Assembly (NCBI RefSeq): GCF_014489555.1
Contig: NZ_CP060784.1
Location: 1,798,001 to 1,862,000 of the forward strand
Origin: Hymenobacter qilianensis
GTDB taxonomy: Bacteria > Bacteroidota > Bacteroidia > Cytophagales > Hymenobacteraceae
Length of the DNA stretch: 64,000 nucleotides
Reading direction: 5' to 3'
Made by a program: the position numbers and the translations under genes. The notes beneath the pieces were generated by a model. That model was not told where the DNA came from, ran no database searches, and saw only the letters and a program-made list of their open reading frames with translations. Shown here piece after piece: positions 1 to 8,959 of the stretch; position 1 is the first letter of the stretch, and each line of letters starts with the position of its first letter.

Positions 1-231
1 CCGCACCAAACCAACTACCGCGCTTGTCACATCAGTTGGCTCATTGAGCAAGGTGCGTGGCATTCCTACTACAATGGCCGCCAACGGCTCGCGCTGGTGA
101 TACGCCTGAATGTAAGCCAACAGGTCCTGACTGTGGATGGTTTCGAGGGGCGTCGCAATGAGCTGCATCGGATCCGTCACGGCTAGTCCAACACGTTTGT
201 TGCCGTAATCAATGGCAAGAATTCGGCTCAT
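1..231 (-). CDS. ruvX: RuvX/YqgF family nuclease, 3' part cut by window edge
   Basis: The first 77 codons of a minus-strand gene that runs off the left edge. It opens with MSRILAIDYGNKRVGLAV, the N-terminal beta hairpin of the RNase H-like YqgF/RuvX family, including the conserved DYG metal-binding aspartate. The later VVGMP matches the family's second conserved block. Members act as a putative pre-16S rRNA nuclease or Holliday-junction resolvase in the cytoplasm. The ATG at 229-231 is the natural start because the family motif begins within five residues. The C-terminal half, with the remaining catalytic acids, is outside the window. Confidence 0.9.
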   Translation of the reverse strand, partial: MSRILAIDYGNKRVGLAVTDPMQLIATPLETIHSQDLLAYIQAYHQREPLAAIVVGMPRTLLNEPTDVTSAVVGLVR

Positions 232-601
232 CGCTTCAAGGTAAGATAAAGGGCGTGCAGTAATGCTGCTTTCCGCCTCAAAGATACAGCCCTCATCCGT
301 ATTGCCCTGCGTGCTCGTTCAGGCTGGGCTAACGCAGGCTGGAAGCGCCAGTGATTCTTTTTATTAAAAAAATTATATAACAAACTGTTCAGGCAAGACA
401 GCATTATTGAGCTCATATAAGTCTTTATAACCCCTTTATCTTATAAATATGTCTTACAAAATATAAAATTGTATTGTTATTTGAAATCAATTCACAGTTA
501 ATAATAGGCATGGTTTTCCCGTAATAGTTTTAATAGATTTGGAATGTTGCCTTGTCGCTAACTGCAGTTTATAGTTAAAACATCTACTCTTCCAGCTTTT
601 T
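232..601. other. AT-rich intergenic region between divergent ruvX and the S41 protease
   Basis: About 370 bases with no convincing gene. The part from roughly 360 to 600 is strongly AT-rich and should carry the divergent promoters. I could not identify a clean TTG-N19-TAnnTTTG promoter by eye. No hairpin or repeat stands out. Confidence 0.5.
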
Positions 602-2282
602 ATGAACGCCAAGTCGAACACTGCTTCGACGCCTGCTCCGGAGCTTTCTCCGACGTCGGCGCCTCGTGCTTCCCGCTTCCAGGTGCGGCAGCCATGGCTA
701 TTAGCGTTGGTGCTGGCGGGCGGGATGCTGGTTGGGGCCAATCCCTTCAGGCCATCGGGGCAAAATCCTGACAGCACCTCACGGGGCTACCTGAAGTTCA
801 AAGAGATCTTGAGCTACGTCGACCGCGATTATGTCGATTCGGTTGATGCTGAAGCCCTTTCTGACTATGCCATTGGCCGTATGCTGGAGCGCCTCGATCC
901 ACACTCGGTATTCATTCCCGCCAAAGACCAAACGCAGGCGTCAGCCTTTCTGCAAAGTGATTTTGACGGCGTAGGAGTAGAGTTTAATATTTTTCAAGAC
1001 ACAGTTACAGTAATAGCTTCGCTGGGGGCGGCCCGGCGGAGCATGCTGGCCTACGTCCCGGCGACCAACTGCTGGCCGTAAATGGCGAAGCTGTATCAGG
1101 GGTGCGCATGACGACCGAACTGGTGTACAGCAAGCTGCGCGGTCCGCGGGCCAGCCGGGTGCAAATCCAGGTTCATCGCCGTGGCTTACCCAAGCCGCTG
1201 AACGTAACGGTAACCCGCGAGCGGGTGCCAAACAATTCGGTGGAAGTGGCTTATATGGTTGACAATCAGACTGGCTATATCAAGGTGAGCCGGTTTGCCA
1301 ACAATACTTATGAGGAGTTCAAGCAAGCCTTGGGCGACTTGCGCCGCCAAGGTATGTCGCGCCTGGTATTGGACTTGCGTGGCAACCCCGGCGGCTACCT
1401 CGACCGCGCCACCAAAATGGCCGATGAGTTTATTGCCGGCACCCGCAAAATCGTGTATACCGACGGCAAAGGCGACCAATACGATACCCAGACGTATTCC
1501 AGGGTGCTGGGCGAATTTGAAGAAGGCCCCCTGGTAGTGCTAGTCGATGAAGGCAGTGCCTCGGCCGCGGAAGTAGTGGCCGGAGCATTGCAAGACCACG
1601 ACCGCGCCCTGTTAGTAGGTCGTCGCACTTTTGGTAAAGGCTTAGTGCAGCAGCCCATCGCTCTGAATGATGGCTCAGAGCTGCGCCTGACTATTGCCCG
1701 CTATTACACGCCCTCAGGGCGCTCCATTCAGAAATCGTATCAGGGGGGCACGCTGAGTATGAGCAGGAACTGGCCAAGCGTCAGCGCCAGGGCGAGTATT
1801 TCCACGCCGATAGCATTCATTTCGCCGACTCGCTTCGGTATCGCACCATGCACGGTCGCACGGTGTATGGCGGTGGCGGTATCATGCCCGACTTATTTGT
1901 GCCCCGCGATACCACGGCTTTCTCCAAGTATTTACGCCGTTTGCAAAGTCGCAATCTGGTGCGCGAGTACGCTTTGAAGTTTTACCAGGATCATCAGGCC
2001 GAGCTGGAAGGTCTGCGCTTTGAGCAGTTTAATGCTTCATTCCGCATCACGGATACTCAGCTGCAAGCTTTAAGTGCACTAGCTGCCCGCACAGGTTTGG
2101 TAGCCGATGCAGCTGGTTTGCGCCGGGCGGCCCCGCTATTGCGTACGCAACTCAAGGCACACATTGCGCGGATTGCTTACGGCAAAAACGCCTACTACAC
2201 AGTGTTAGCCGCGCAAGACATAGAATTTCAGCAGGCCTTGCGCGCCATTGATACGAGTACGGCTCAGCTTACTGGGAACTGA
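602..2282 (+). CDS. S41 family C-terminal processing peptidase, reading frame interrupted twice
   Basis: Tail-specific serine protease of the CtpA family, probably periplasmic and membrane-anchored. An N-terminal hydrophobic segment lies at about residues 32-48, followed by a PDZ region. The S41 core has the Ser/Lys dyad motifs GSASAAE (near base 1555) and FGKG (near base 1635). The frame breaks at the G5 tract 1024-1028 and again at the G6 tract 1743-1748. Adding one G at each restores one continuous protein of about 560 residues, with the PDZ motif LGGGPAEHAGLRPGDQLL recreated across the first break. Coding quality is normal on both sides of each break. Either the gene is a recent pseudogene or the tract lengths are misread; I favour a functional gene. 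Confidence 0.85.
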
Positions 2283-2476
2283 GCATAGTTCTTGCCTATC
2301 ACACCATCCCGCTATATAGTGCACAAAAGTGCGTCGGGAAAGCAGATAGGTGTTAGTAGCTCAATTGATTGATTAATAGGTGATTGTTGTTAGGACTCTA
2401 ACACCTGCTTAGGCTGTTTTTTTGGTGGAAAGCCCCGCCGTTACGGTAGACGCAAGTAACTTTTTTCGGACAACGA

Positions 2477-3151
2477 ATGAGCGACACACACAAAGATTTG
2501 CAGCAGGCTTTAGAGCAATTCTGGAGCTATATGGCGCGGCGGCAAGGTGGAACAGTGTTGGTGGAAGAACTGAAGCTAAACTTCTGGGACGACGACCACG
2601 ATACTATGGAGCGTCGGCGCTACCGTAGCGACCTGCACCGGGCCACTATATCGGAGATTGAAAAGCAGAATGGCGGTTGGGGCGATGTGAGCGGCATCGA
2701 CTTACTGCTGGAAGCCATTACCGCCGACTATCTGCACGAAGATGTTCTCTATGAATGCCTTGAAACACTGAAGCCCGCTCGGCGCACCATTCTGCTGGAG
2801 CGCGGGTTGCTTTCACCGCTCTACCATACGCGCTACTTAGCCGCTGAGCACGTAGCGCACTATGTCATTCCGCACCGTACGGAACTGATGGAGTTTCTCA
2901 TCTGCCACGACGATCATAAATTGGTTAGTCGGTATGCATTGAATACGCTCTCCGACCTGCATCCAGCGAAAGCTGTGGAGTACGCGCTGCCTCGCCTCAC
3001 CGATGAGGATGCGTATATGCGTCTGGCTAGTGTGTTGGCGCTGCAAGCAGCAGGTCACAGCTTACCAGCTGAGTTGGTGGCCGCCCTGCGCACTGATTCC
3101 AATGAGTATGTTCGCGAAGCCGCTACTGAGTTAGTAGTAGCTAAACAGTAA
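2477..3151 (+). CDS. HEAT-repeat-like hypothetical protein
   Basis: A soluble protein of 224 residues with no signal peptide. The C-terminal half (about residues 80-220) is a run of amphipathic helix pairs with HEAT-like spacing, for example around LLSPLYHTRYLAAEHVAHY and VSRYALNTLSDLHPAKAVEY. This suggests a helical-repeat scaffold. I recognise no catalytic motif. The start ATG at 2477 directly follows an AT-rich stretch. It stands alone, with a strong bidirectional hairpin terminator downstream. The partner or function is unknown. Confidence 0.65.
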   Translation: MSDTHKDLQQALEQFWSYMARRQGGTVLVEELKLNFWDDDHDTMERRRYRSDLHRATISEIEKQNGGWGDVSGIDLLLEAITADYLHEDVLYECLETLKPARRTILLERGLLSPLYHTRYLAAEHVAHYVIPHRTELMEFLICHDDHKLVSRYALNTLSDLHPAKAVEYALPRLTDEDAYMRLASVLALQAAGHSLPAELVAALRTDSNEYVREAATELVVAKQ

Positions 3152-3206
3152 CTTGTTACCAATATCTATTTGCTAAAACTCTACTATTAGTAATTGCTTA
3201 TCAAGC

Positions 3207-3248
3207 AAAAAGCCGGCTGTGCCCAGTATTGGGAACGACCGGCTTTTT
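3207..3248. terminator. Bidirectional intrinsic terminator
   Basis: The palindrome AAAAAGCCGG ... CCGGCTTTTT has a GC-rich core and flanking A and T tracts, so it can stop transcription from both strands. It separates the convergent HEAT-like gene (+) and transglutaminase gene (-). Confidence 0.85.
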
Positions 3249-3285
3249 CTTGTTTTAGTACGCAGGACTTTTTAAGATCAAAAGG

Positions 3286-4356
3286 CTATTTACGCTTGCT
3301 GGGGGGCAATTTCAGGTCTTGGTAGTAGAAGTGCTGCTCTAAACTAGTAAAGGGCTGACCATCTACTTCGGCATAGGGATAAACGAAATAGTTGAGGGGC
3401 GCGCCTTGCTGGCGTGGGGCCAGGGTAAGGTCGCGGCCGCGGGTTAGCTCAACGCGGTTTTCATCGTGGGCTCCGAAAAAGTAAGTGCGCTGTGCGGGAT
3501 TTTTGGCCGCTTCTGATGCATCGATAGGTACCCAGCCGGTTTCAGCAGTGTAAAACTCTGCCCAGCAGTGATACCCTTTTACCTCGCCTGTGCCTCTTTC
3601 AGGCGGTAGCGGAAAGCCGATGCTGAAGCGCGCCGGAATACCAAGGGCGCGGCAGTAGCCAATAAATACCGCGTGAAAATCGGTGCAGTTGCCCCGGCGA
3701 GCATCGCAGGCATAGTAAATGTCGCCGCGGCCCCAGCCCTGACCGGTTTTGTCGTACTTGACGGTAGAAACCACGTGATTATAAATAGCTTGCGCCTTTT
3801 CAAGATCGGTGCGCGCATGGGCTTGCACCACCACCTCGTTGGCCCACTGCCTGATCTTATTGTCCAGCGGCACGAGGCGGTCGGGCTCCAGCCAGCGGGC
3901 CATATTGGGGTCTGGTGCTTCGGTGGTTTTGGCCGCTACGGTGCTGGATTTGGGCGCTACGGCTGGGTTCAGGTGCTCGCGCCTTGCCGCCTGAAAACGC
4001 ACCGACACGGTGAAAGGCTCTGCCGACGGATTCTTCACCTTTAGGTGCAGCATCTGGTTATTATACTGCGCCTTCACTACCTCGTAGGCATGCGGCGAAT
4101 CTATCTTTAAGTCGCTAATGGTTTGCGACTTATCGGAGTGCGGCACAGGTAACCACAGATCAACGGCCTTCGCGCTGGGGGGCAAATCCCGAACGGTTGT
4201 CTTGTATTCGAAGGCAAACGTACGAACGCGGATCGGCTGGGGGGCTTTTTTGGGCGCTGGCTCCGGCAACGAGCCTGTGCTGGGTGTGAACGCGGTAATC
4301 AAAAACAGAAAAGCAAGTTGCCCGAGTCGTTCAGGCGAAAGAAAAGCACGAATCAC
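3286..4356 (-). CDS. Secreted transglutaminase-like domain protein
   Basis: Transglutaminase/protease-like superfamily (PF01841). The catalytic triad is visible: Cys in RGNCTDFH, His in GYHCWAEF and Asp in PIDASEA. A beta-rich N-terminal domain precedes it, with a low-complexity Ala/Thr/Pro linker between. The reading frame is open to an ATG at 4479, but a TAnnTTTG promoter box on this strand at 4453-4460 would leave that ATG upstream of transcription. The GTG at 4354-4356 instead gives a signal-peptide-like N-terminus (IRAFLSPERLGQLAFLFLI), so I prefer it. It is probably exported. The substrate is unknown; such proteins may hydrolyse or remodel peptides. Confidence 0.8.
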   Translation of the reverse strand: MIRAFLSPERLGQLAFLFLITAFTPSTGSLPEPAPKKAPQPIRVRTFAFEYKTTVRDLPPSAKAVDLWLPVPHSDKSQTISDLKIDSPHAYEVVKAQYNNQMLHLKVKNPSAEPFTVSVRFQAARREHLNPAVAPKSSTVAAKTTEAPDPNMARWLEPDRLVPLDNKIRQWANEVVVQAHARTDLEKAQAIYNHVVSTVKYDKTGQGWGRGDIYYACDARRGNCTDFHAVFIGYCRALGIPARFSIGFPLPPERGTGEVKGYHCWAEFYTAETGWVPIDASEAAKNPAQRTYFFGAHDENRVELTRGRDLTLAPRQQGAPLNYFVYPYAEVDGQPFTSLEQHFYYQDLKLPPSKRK

Positions 4357-4452
4357 AATAGGGAATAGTTTTGCTGCAAACTCCGGCTTCAATAAAAAGT
4401 TGGCGAGCAGCAGCTTATAAATGAAGTAGATATGAAGAACGGTGTCCGCCGG

Positions 4453-4460
4453 CAAAGGTA
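4453..4460 (-). promoter_or_regulatory. Bacteroidota -7 box (TACCTTTG) for the transglutaminase gene
   Basis: The minus strand reads TACCTTTG here, an exact match to the Bacteroidota TAnnTTTG element, with a TTG 16 bases upstream (the optimum is 19). It lies between the two candidate starts of the transglutaminase gene and so supports the downstream GTG. Confidence 0.6.
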
Positions 4461-4564
4461 CGGTGCCGGCGCGAGGCAAGCCTCGTGGGTAGCGTTTTTA
4501 GGGGAATTTGCCGACCTTCCAGCTCGTATTACTAGGCAATCCCACCCTTGCTTTCTTTACTTCT

Positions 4565-5767
4565 ATGGCTTATTACCACCGCCTCGGCCAGATTCCGCGC
4601 AAGCGCCACACCCAGTTTCGCCAACCCGATGGGTCGCTCTACGCAGAGCAGCTCGTGGGCACGCTCGGCTTCCACGGCGTCTCTTCCTTGCTCTATCATA
4701 TTAACCCGCCTACCCAGATAAAAGAAGTGGGCGAGCCGGTGCCTTACAGCGAAAAGCTACTAAAGGACAGAGCGTTACAGCCCAGTCATCTGCGCACACT
4801 TGCCCAAACCACCACCGGCGGCGACTACCTCCAGGCCAGGCAAACGCTGATGGGCAATGCCGATGTGATGCTCAGCATCTGCAATCCTACGGAGCGGCGC
4901 ATGCAGTATTACTACAAAAATGCCTTGGCCGACGAGGTGATTTTCGTGCACGAAGGCCGCGGCGAGCTGTGGAGCCAATTGGGCAAAGTCAGCTTTGAGC
5001 CCGGCGACTACGTGGTGGTGCCGCGCACTATTATTCATCAGTTTCATTTCGAAGAAGGGCCCGTGCGGTTGCTCATTATTGAGTCGTTTAGCCCCATCGA
5101 AACGTGCCGGCGCTACCGTAACCACTTCGGGCAGCTGTTGGAGCATTCTCCTTACTGCGAGCGGGATATGCGGCCGCCCACGGAGTTAATCATTGAAGAT
5201 GAGCCCGGCGAATACCGCGTGCAAGTCAAGAAAGAAGGTTTTTTGCACCAGCTTACCTACGCCCATTCGCCCTTCGATGTGGTCGGCTGGGACGGCTACT
5301 TCTTTCCCTACGCTTTCTCCATTCATGATTTTGAGCCCATTACGGGCCGCATTCACCAGCCGCCGCCCGTGCACCAGACCTTTGAGGCGCACAATTTCGT
5401 CATCTGCTCCTTCGTGCCGCGCCTGTTCGATTATCACCCCCAGAGTATTCCGGCGCCATACAATCACTCCAACGTCGACTCCGACGAGGTGCTTTATTAT
5501 GTGGCCGGCAATTTCATGTCGCGCAAAGGCATTGATCTGGCGTCGTTTACGGTTCATCCAAGCGGCTTGCCCCACGGTCCGCACCCCGGCACGGTAGAGG
5601 CCAGCATTGGCAAAAAGGAAACCCATGAGCTAGCCGTAATGGTCGATACCTTCCGCCCCATGTACCTGACCGAAACGGCCCTGCAATACGTGGATGATAA
5701 ATACCCGATGAGCTGGAACCCAGATTTCAAGCACGAAGCCCCTCGTGCCGCCGATATGATGGACTAA
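4565..5767 (+). CDS. hmgA: Homogentisate 1,2-dioxygenase
   Basis: A 400-residue Fe(II)-dependent ring-cleaving dioxygenase that converts homogentisate to maleylacetoacetate in tyrosine/phenylalanine catabolism. N-terminal YYHRLGQIPRKRHTQFR and the cupin segment PRTIIHQFHF are characteristic. The C-terminal iron-site region PYNHSNVDSDEVLYYV followed by PSGLPHGPHPG supplies the expected His/Glu/His ligands. The ATG at 4565 is chosen because homology begins at once. The frame is open further upstream, but that part looks non-coding. No other enzyme of the pathway is nearby. It is divergent from the transglutaminase gene. Confidence 0.93.
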   Translation: MAYYHRLGQIPRKRHTQFRQPDGSLYAEQLVGTLGFHGVSSLLYHINPPTQIKEVGEPVPYSEKLLKDRALQPSHLRTLAQTTTGGDYLQARQTLMGNADVMLSICNPTERRMQYYYKNALADEVIFVHEGRGELWSQLGKVSFEPGDYVVVPRTIIHQFHFEEGPVRLLIIESFSPIETCRRYRNHFGQLLEHSPYCERDMRPPTELIIEDEPGEYRVQVKKEGFLHQLTYAHSPFDVVGWDGYFFPYAFSIHDFEPITGRIHQPPPVHQTFEAHNFVICSFVPRLFDYHPQSIPAPYNHSNVDSDEVLYYVAGNFMSRKGIDLASFTVHPSGLPHGPHPGTVEASIGKKETHELAVMVDTFRPMYLTETALQYVDDKYPMSWNPDFKHEAPRAADMMD

Positions 5768-5832
5768 ACGATTTACTAGAAAGTGAAACCGATTGGCCGA
5801 GTTGTTGCGGAATTATGGCAAAAGCTAATCAT

Positions 5833-6357
5833 ATGAAAAAAATACTGTTTCTCATTCCGCTCGCTCTTCTGTTTCTAACTGCTGGGTGCGAGAAAATTGA
5901 TCAACTGCTCACTTTCTACATTGATGATACCCAGAATATTAAAGTTGCGGGCAACGCTGTAGTAGGGCTGATTCCTGTTGCGCCGGTAGCCGTGACAACC
6001 CGCTCAGAGGAACGCTTCAAGAACGAGGATACACGCGCTGATCTGGTAAAAGATGTGAGCCTGAATAAGCTCACGCTCACAATTACCGACCCGAACAACG
6101 AGAATTTCGACTTTTTGGAAAGCGTAACCATCTATATCAGCACCGATCAGAGCGACCGGGTTGCGTTGGCTTCACTGAGCCCGGTACCTACGGGGCAGAA
6201 GGTTATTGACCTCAAGCCAAGCGGCGCCAAGCTGGATAAATATCTCAAGGCATCCGGCTACACGCTTACTACGGAGGCCCGCGTGAAGCGCGCCGTTGCG
6301 CAGGATATCACCATGCGTGCCGACTCCCGCTTCAAAGTAACTGCCGATCCGCTGTAG
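5833..6357 (+). CDS. Hypothetical lipoprotein
   Basis: About 174 residues with a lipoprotein signal peptide: KK, a hydrophobic core and the lipobox LTAGC ending near residue 18. The mature part is hydrophilic and beta-rich, including DVSLNKLTLTITDP and SVTIYIST, and could be a small immunoglobulin-like or carbohydrate-binding fold. I recognise no family. The ATG at 5833 is preferred over the in-frame ATG six codons upstream, because it puts the charged residues right before the hydrophobic core. It is likely anchored in the outer membrane or facing the periplasm. Confidence 0.75.
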   Translation: MKKILFLIPLALLFLTAGCEKIDQLLTFYIDDTQNIKVAGNAVVGLIPVAPVAVTTRSEERFKNEDTRADLVKDVSLNKLTLTITDPNNENFDFLESVTIYISTDQSDRVALASLSPVPTGQKVIDLKPSGAKLDKYLKASGYTLTTEARVKRAVAQDITMRADSRFKVTADPL

Positions 6358-6370
6358 GCAAGACGCATAA

Positions 6371-6421
6371 ACCACATAAAAAAAGCCCCCGGAATATTCT
6401 GGGGGGCTTTTTTTATGTGGT
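6371..6421. terminator. Long bidirectional terminator with unequal C5/G6 arms
   Basis: An extended palindrome (ACCACATA A-tract GCCCCC ... GGGGGGC T-tract TATGTGGT) between two convergent genes. The left arm has five C and the right arm six G, leaving one unpaired base in an otherwise near-perfect stem. Confidence 0.88.
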
Positions 6422-6470
6422 TTATGAACGTCTAGCGACTGGTAGTGGCCGTCGCACAATCAGCCGATAA

Positions 6471-7199
6471 TTAATTATTTAGCGTCTTATAGTGCTCCAT
6501 CATCTTCGCTATGTGGGGCAGCTGCTCATAGCTTAGATTGTTCTGGCTGGCATAGGCTTCCATCTGGGGGGCTTTTTCGTTGAACAAACGCAGCACTGCC
6601 TTCTTAGTCAGACTTAGGGGCTCAACTCGCTCCTGTCCGGCGCGCAACACGTACGGCTGGGTACTGCGTAGGTATTGGGCGGCGCGTGTTTCAACGCCAA
6701 GAGCTTCATTGCGAGCAGCTGGCCGCTCCACTACTTCGTGAAGCAGAAATAAGCGTACGGGGCCCTGATTGAGCGACTCGAAATAGTTTTTGCCGCTATA
6801 CGTTGCCGACCGATACGACTGGACCTCGAAAATCTGCCCGTTCTGTCCGGCTGCTCCCAGTATAAAACCGCGCACGCTGGCTGGGGGCACTACCCGAATT
6901 CCCCCTTCTGCGCTTGGGTCCTGCACCTCTACCAGTCGCATTGCCATGTTGAAGCGCATGGCCGGCACCGCCAGCGCCTGATTGTTGGCTAGCAATATCG
7001 TACCGGCCTTCCAGTCGGGCGTGTAGTAGGCCTGATCGGGCGTAAGCTTGGTTTGATCAACGATGCGGCGGTATTCGAAGGGCGTATACGAGCCCCCCGT
7101 CAGGCGCCCCATTTCGCTCATTGTTACGGTTTGGTTTTGAGCTATGCTCACGCTAATCAACGACAAATTCAATAACGCAATCAAGCTTATTCGTTTCAT
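6471..7199 (-). CDS. Secreted hypothetical protein
   Basis: 242 residues beginning MKRISLIALLNLSLISVSIAQ, a standard Sec signal peptide with cleavage after AQ. The mature protein resembles conserved Bacteroidota exported proteins that lack an assigned role. It has a beta-rich middle and a helical C-terminus ending in KMMEHYKTLNN. I see no catalytic motif. It lies 80 bases downstream of the HMG-CoA reductase gene on the same strand and could be co-transcribed with it, but no functional link is evident. Confidence 0.7.
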   Translation of the reverse strand: MKRISLIALLNLSLISVSIAQNQTVTMSEMGRLTGGSYTPFEYRRIVDQTKLTPDQAYYTPDWKAGTILLANNQALAVPAMRFNMAMRLVEVQDPSAEGGIRVVPPASVRGFILGAAGQNGQIFEVQSYRSATYSGKNYFESLNQGPVRLFLLHEVVERPAARNEALGVETRAAQYLRSTQPYVLRAGQERVEPLSLTKKAVLRLFNEKAPQMEAYASQNNLSYEQLPHIAKMMEHYKTLNN

Positions 7200-7278
7200 C
7201 TTAAATGGGATAGATATAGAGTATTAAATAGGACCAACAGTCTCAAAGCCAGAGGTGTATAAAGCCTGAAGCACAGTT

Positions 7279-8838
7279 TTACCGATTGCGTCCGTACTGC
7301 TCGTGGCTGCTTACCCAGTCGCTGCTCGAAATGGCCGCGCCCAGACTTAGCTCGCCGGCCAGCACCACGCCCGCCACGATTTCGGCAAACTTGTTCACCG
7401 TGCCCCGGCCCACGCAGCCCAGCATCCGCAGGCACTCATTCTGTGTGGCCAGCCCGGTGCCGCCGCCGTGCGTGGCTACGATGAGAGACGGAATAGTGAT
7501 ATTCAAATACAGGTCGCCCTCCTTCGTGACCTCCGAGTACAGCACCCCCGCGCTTGATTCCGACACGTTGGCCACATCCTGACCAGTAGCAATGAACATT
7601 GCCGTAATGCCGTTGGCCGAGTGCGCGCCGTTGTTATTGGCCCCCGAAATAAAGGCCCCCACGTTGCTCACCTGCCCGTGGTAAGCCAGTTGCTCAGGCG
7701 TCACGCGCATGCGTTGCTGTAGAATGTCGCGCTTCACCACGGCCTCGGCTACCACGCGCTTGCCGCGGGTGCGCATCACGTTGATCTGGGAGGCTTTTTT
7801 GTCGGTGGCGAAGTTGGATTCGAGGTAGAAGTGGCGGATACCGGGCCCCTTGTAGTTTTCCAGAATCCAGGAGCAGGCGGCGAAAGTGGCGCGCCCAACC
7901 ATGTTTTGCCCGGCCGCGTCGCCGGTGCTGTAGTTGAAGCGCAGGTAGGCAAACTTGGTGGCCAGATACGTATCGATGTACTGGAGCTTGGCTACGCGCG
8001 AAGTGCTTTCGGCCTCCTGACGAATAGAGTCGATTTCGGCCTCTACCCACTTAGAAAAGTCGCGGGCGCCGCGGGCATCATCGAACACGAACACGGGGGC
8101 CCGCTGCATGGCGTCGCCGATGACAGTGCACTTCACGCCCCCGCACAGGTTAAGCACCTGCATACCGCGGTTGTAGCTGGCTACCAGCGTGCCTTCGGTG
8201 GTAGCCATCGGAATGAGGAAATCGCCCTGGGCATGCTCGCCGTGCACAGTAAGCGGCCCGGCCAAACCCAACGGAATCTGGGCCACGCCCACAAAATGCT
8301 CGCAGTTGCCCTGTAGCATGTGCGGGTCGAAGGAGTATTTTTTAAGATGCTCGAATTCCTGACCAGTGTACGTCTGGGCGAAGTGCTGCCGCTCCTGAAT
8401 GGCGGCCTCGGCGTAGTCGTCGGCATCTTGGCGCGGAATGCGCGTTCGGTTGGTCGACTGATTGACGATGCTGTCCTCTACCTCCACGTGCAGGTCGCCG
8501 AAAGGATCGGCCGCGAACTGCACCTGTACGCCGTGCAAACCCTCTGACAAGGCTGTCGTGGTCAGGTAAAACGTGATGCTATGGCCCACCAGAAACTCTA
8601 GGCCGCCGGGCGTGCGGCTCAGCACATCGGGAGCAGGGCGAATGTCGCCGTCGCCCAGGTCGAGGGCAATGTGCTCGGGGGTGATGCGCTCCCCATCAAT
8701 TTGCACGTAGTCGAGGCGGGTGAAGCGCACCGTGTCGAGGCGGTTTTTGATGCTGAAAGCCACGCCGTTGGGCGTGTTGCGCAGGCTGCCACGCGTGTAG
8801 AGCAGCTTGAGCAGCATAGGACTGGGCGTAAAGATCAT
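7279..8838 (-). CDS. Hydroxymethylglutaryl-CoA reductase, class I-like, with extra N-terminal domain
   Basis: Converts HMG-CoA to mevalonate, the committed step of the mevalonate route to isoprenoids. Catalytic residues are recognisable in order: Glu in TTEGTLVAS (about residue 215), Lys in TDKKASQINV (about 346), Asp in ATGQDVAN (about 422) and His in SSHEQYG (about 512). GDAAGQNM corresponds to the class I GDAMGMNM cofactor motif. The arrangement matches class I (eukaryote/archaeal type) rather than class II bacterial enzymes. The first 120 residues form a separate beta-rich domain with no membrane segment, so the enzyme should be soluble. No other mevalonate gene is nearby. Confidence 0.88.
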   Translation of the reverse strand: MIFTPSPMLLKLLYTRGSLRNTPNGVAFSIKNRLDTVRFTRLDYVQIDGERITPEHIALDLGDGDIRPAPDVLSRTPGGLEFLVGHSITFYLTTTALSEGLHGVQVQFAADPFGDLHVEVEDSIVNQSTNRTRIPRQDADDYAEAAIQERQHFAQTYTGQEFEHLKKYSFDPHMLQGNCEHFVGVAQIPLGLAGPLTVHGEHAQGDFLIPMATTEGTLVASYNRGMQVLNLCGGVKCTVIGDAMQRAPVFVFDDARGARDFSKWVEAEIDSIRQEAESTSRVAKLQYIDTYLATKFAYLRFNYSTGDAAGQNMVGRATFAACSWILENYKGPGIRHFYLESNFATDKKASQINVMRTRGKRVVAEAVVKRDILQQRMRVTPEQLAYHGQVSNVGAFISGANNNGAHSANGITAMFIATGQDVANVSESSAGVLYSEVTKEGDLYLNITIPSLIVATHGGGTGLATQNECLRMLGCVGRGTVNKFAEIVAGVVLAGELSLGAAISSSDWVSSHEQYGRNR

Positions 8839-8959
8839 AAGCCGGGAGAGGTGGGGTTAGAACTATCGGCTTATAAGGTGCGAATTTTTTGGGAAAGGAT
8901 AGGCTGAAATACTTAGCAGTTGCTTTTGTACTTCACTCTAAGAGTAGATGAAAAGGGAA

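Noticed and set aside
228..416. A 62-codon minus-strand frame whose stop overlaps the ruvX start codon as ATGA
   Set aside because: The overlap looks like translational coupling. However, the composition changes abruptly from AT-rich to Arg/Ala-rich, it crosses the AT-rich promoter region, and no family is recognisable. Probably chance.
602..2282. Treating the three frame pieces of the S41 protease as separate genes
   Set aside because: The pieces are consecutive parts of one protein family, and a single added G at each junction rebuilds continuous conserved sequence. Independent genes would not split a PDZ motif.
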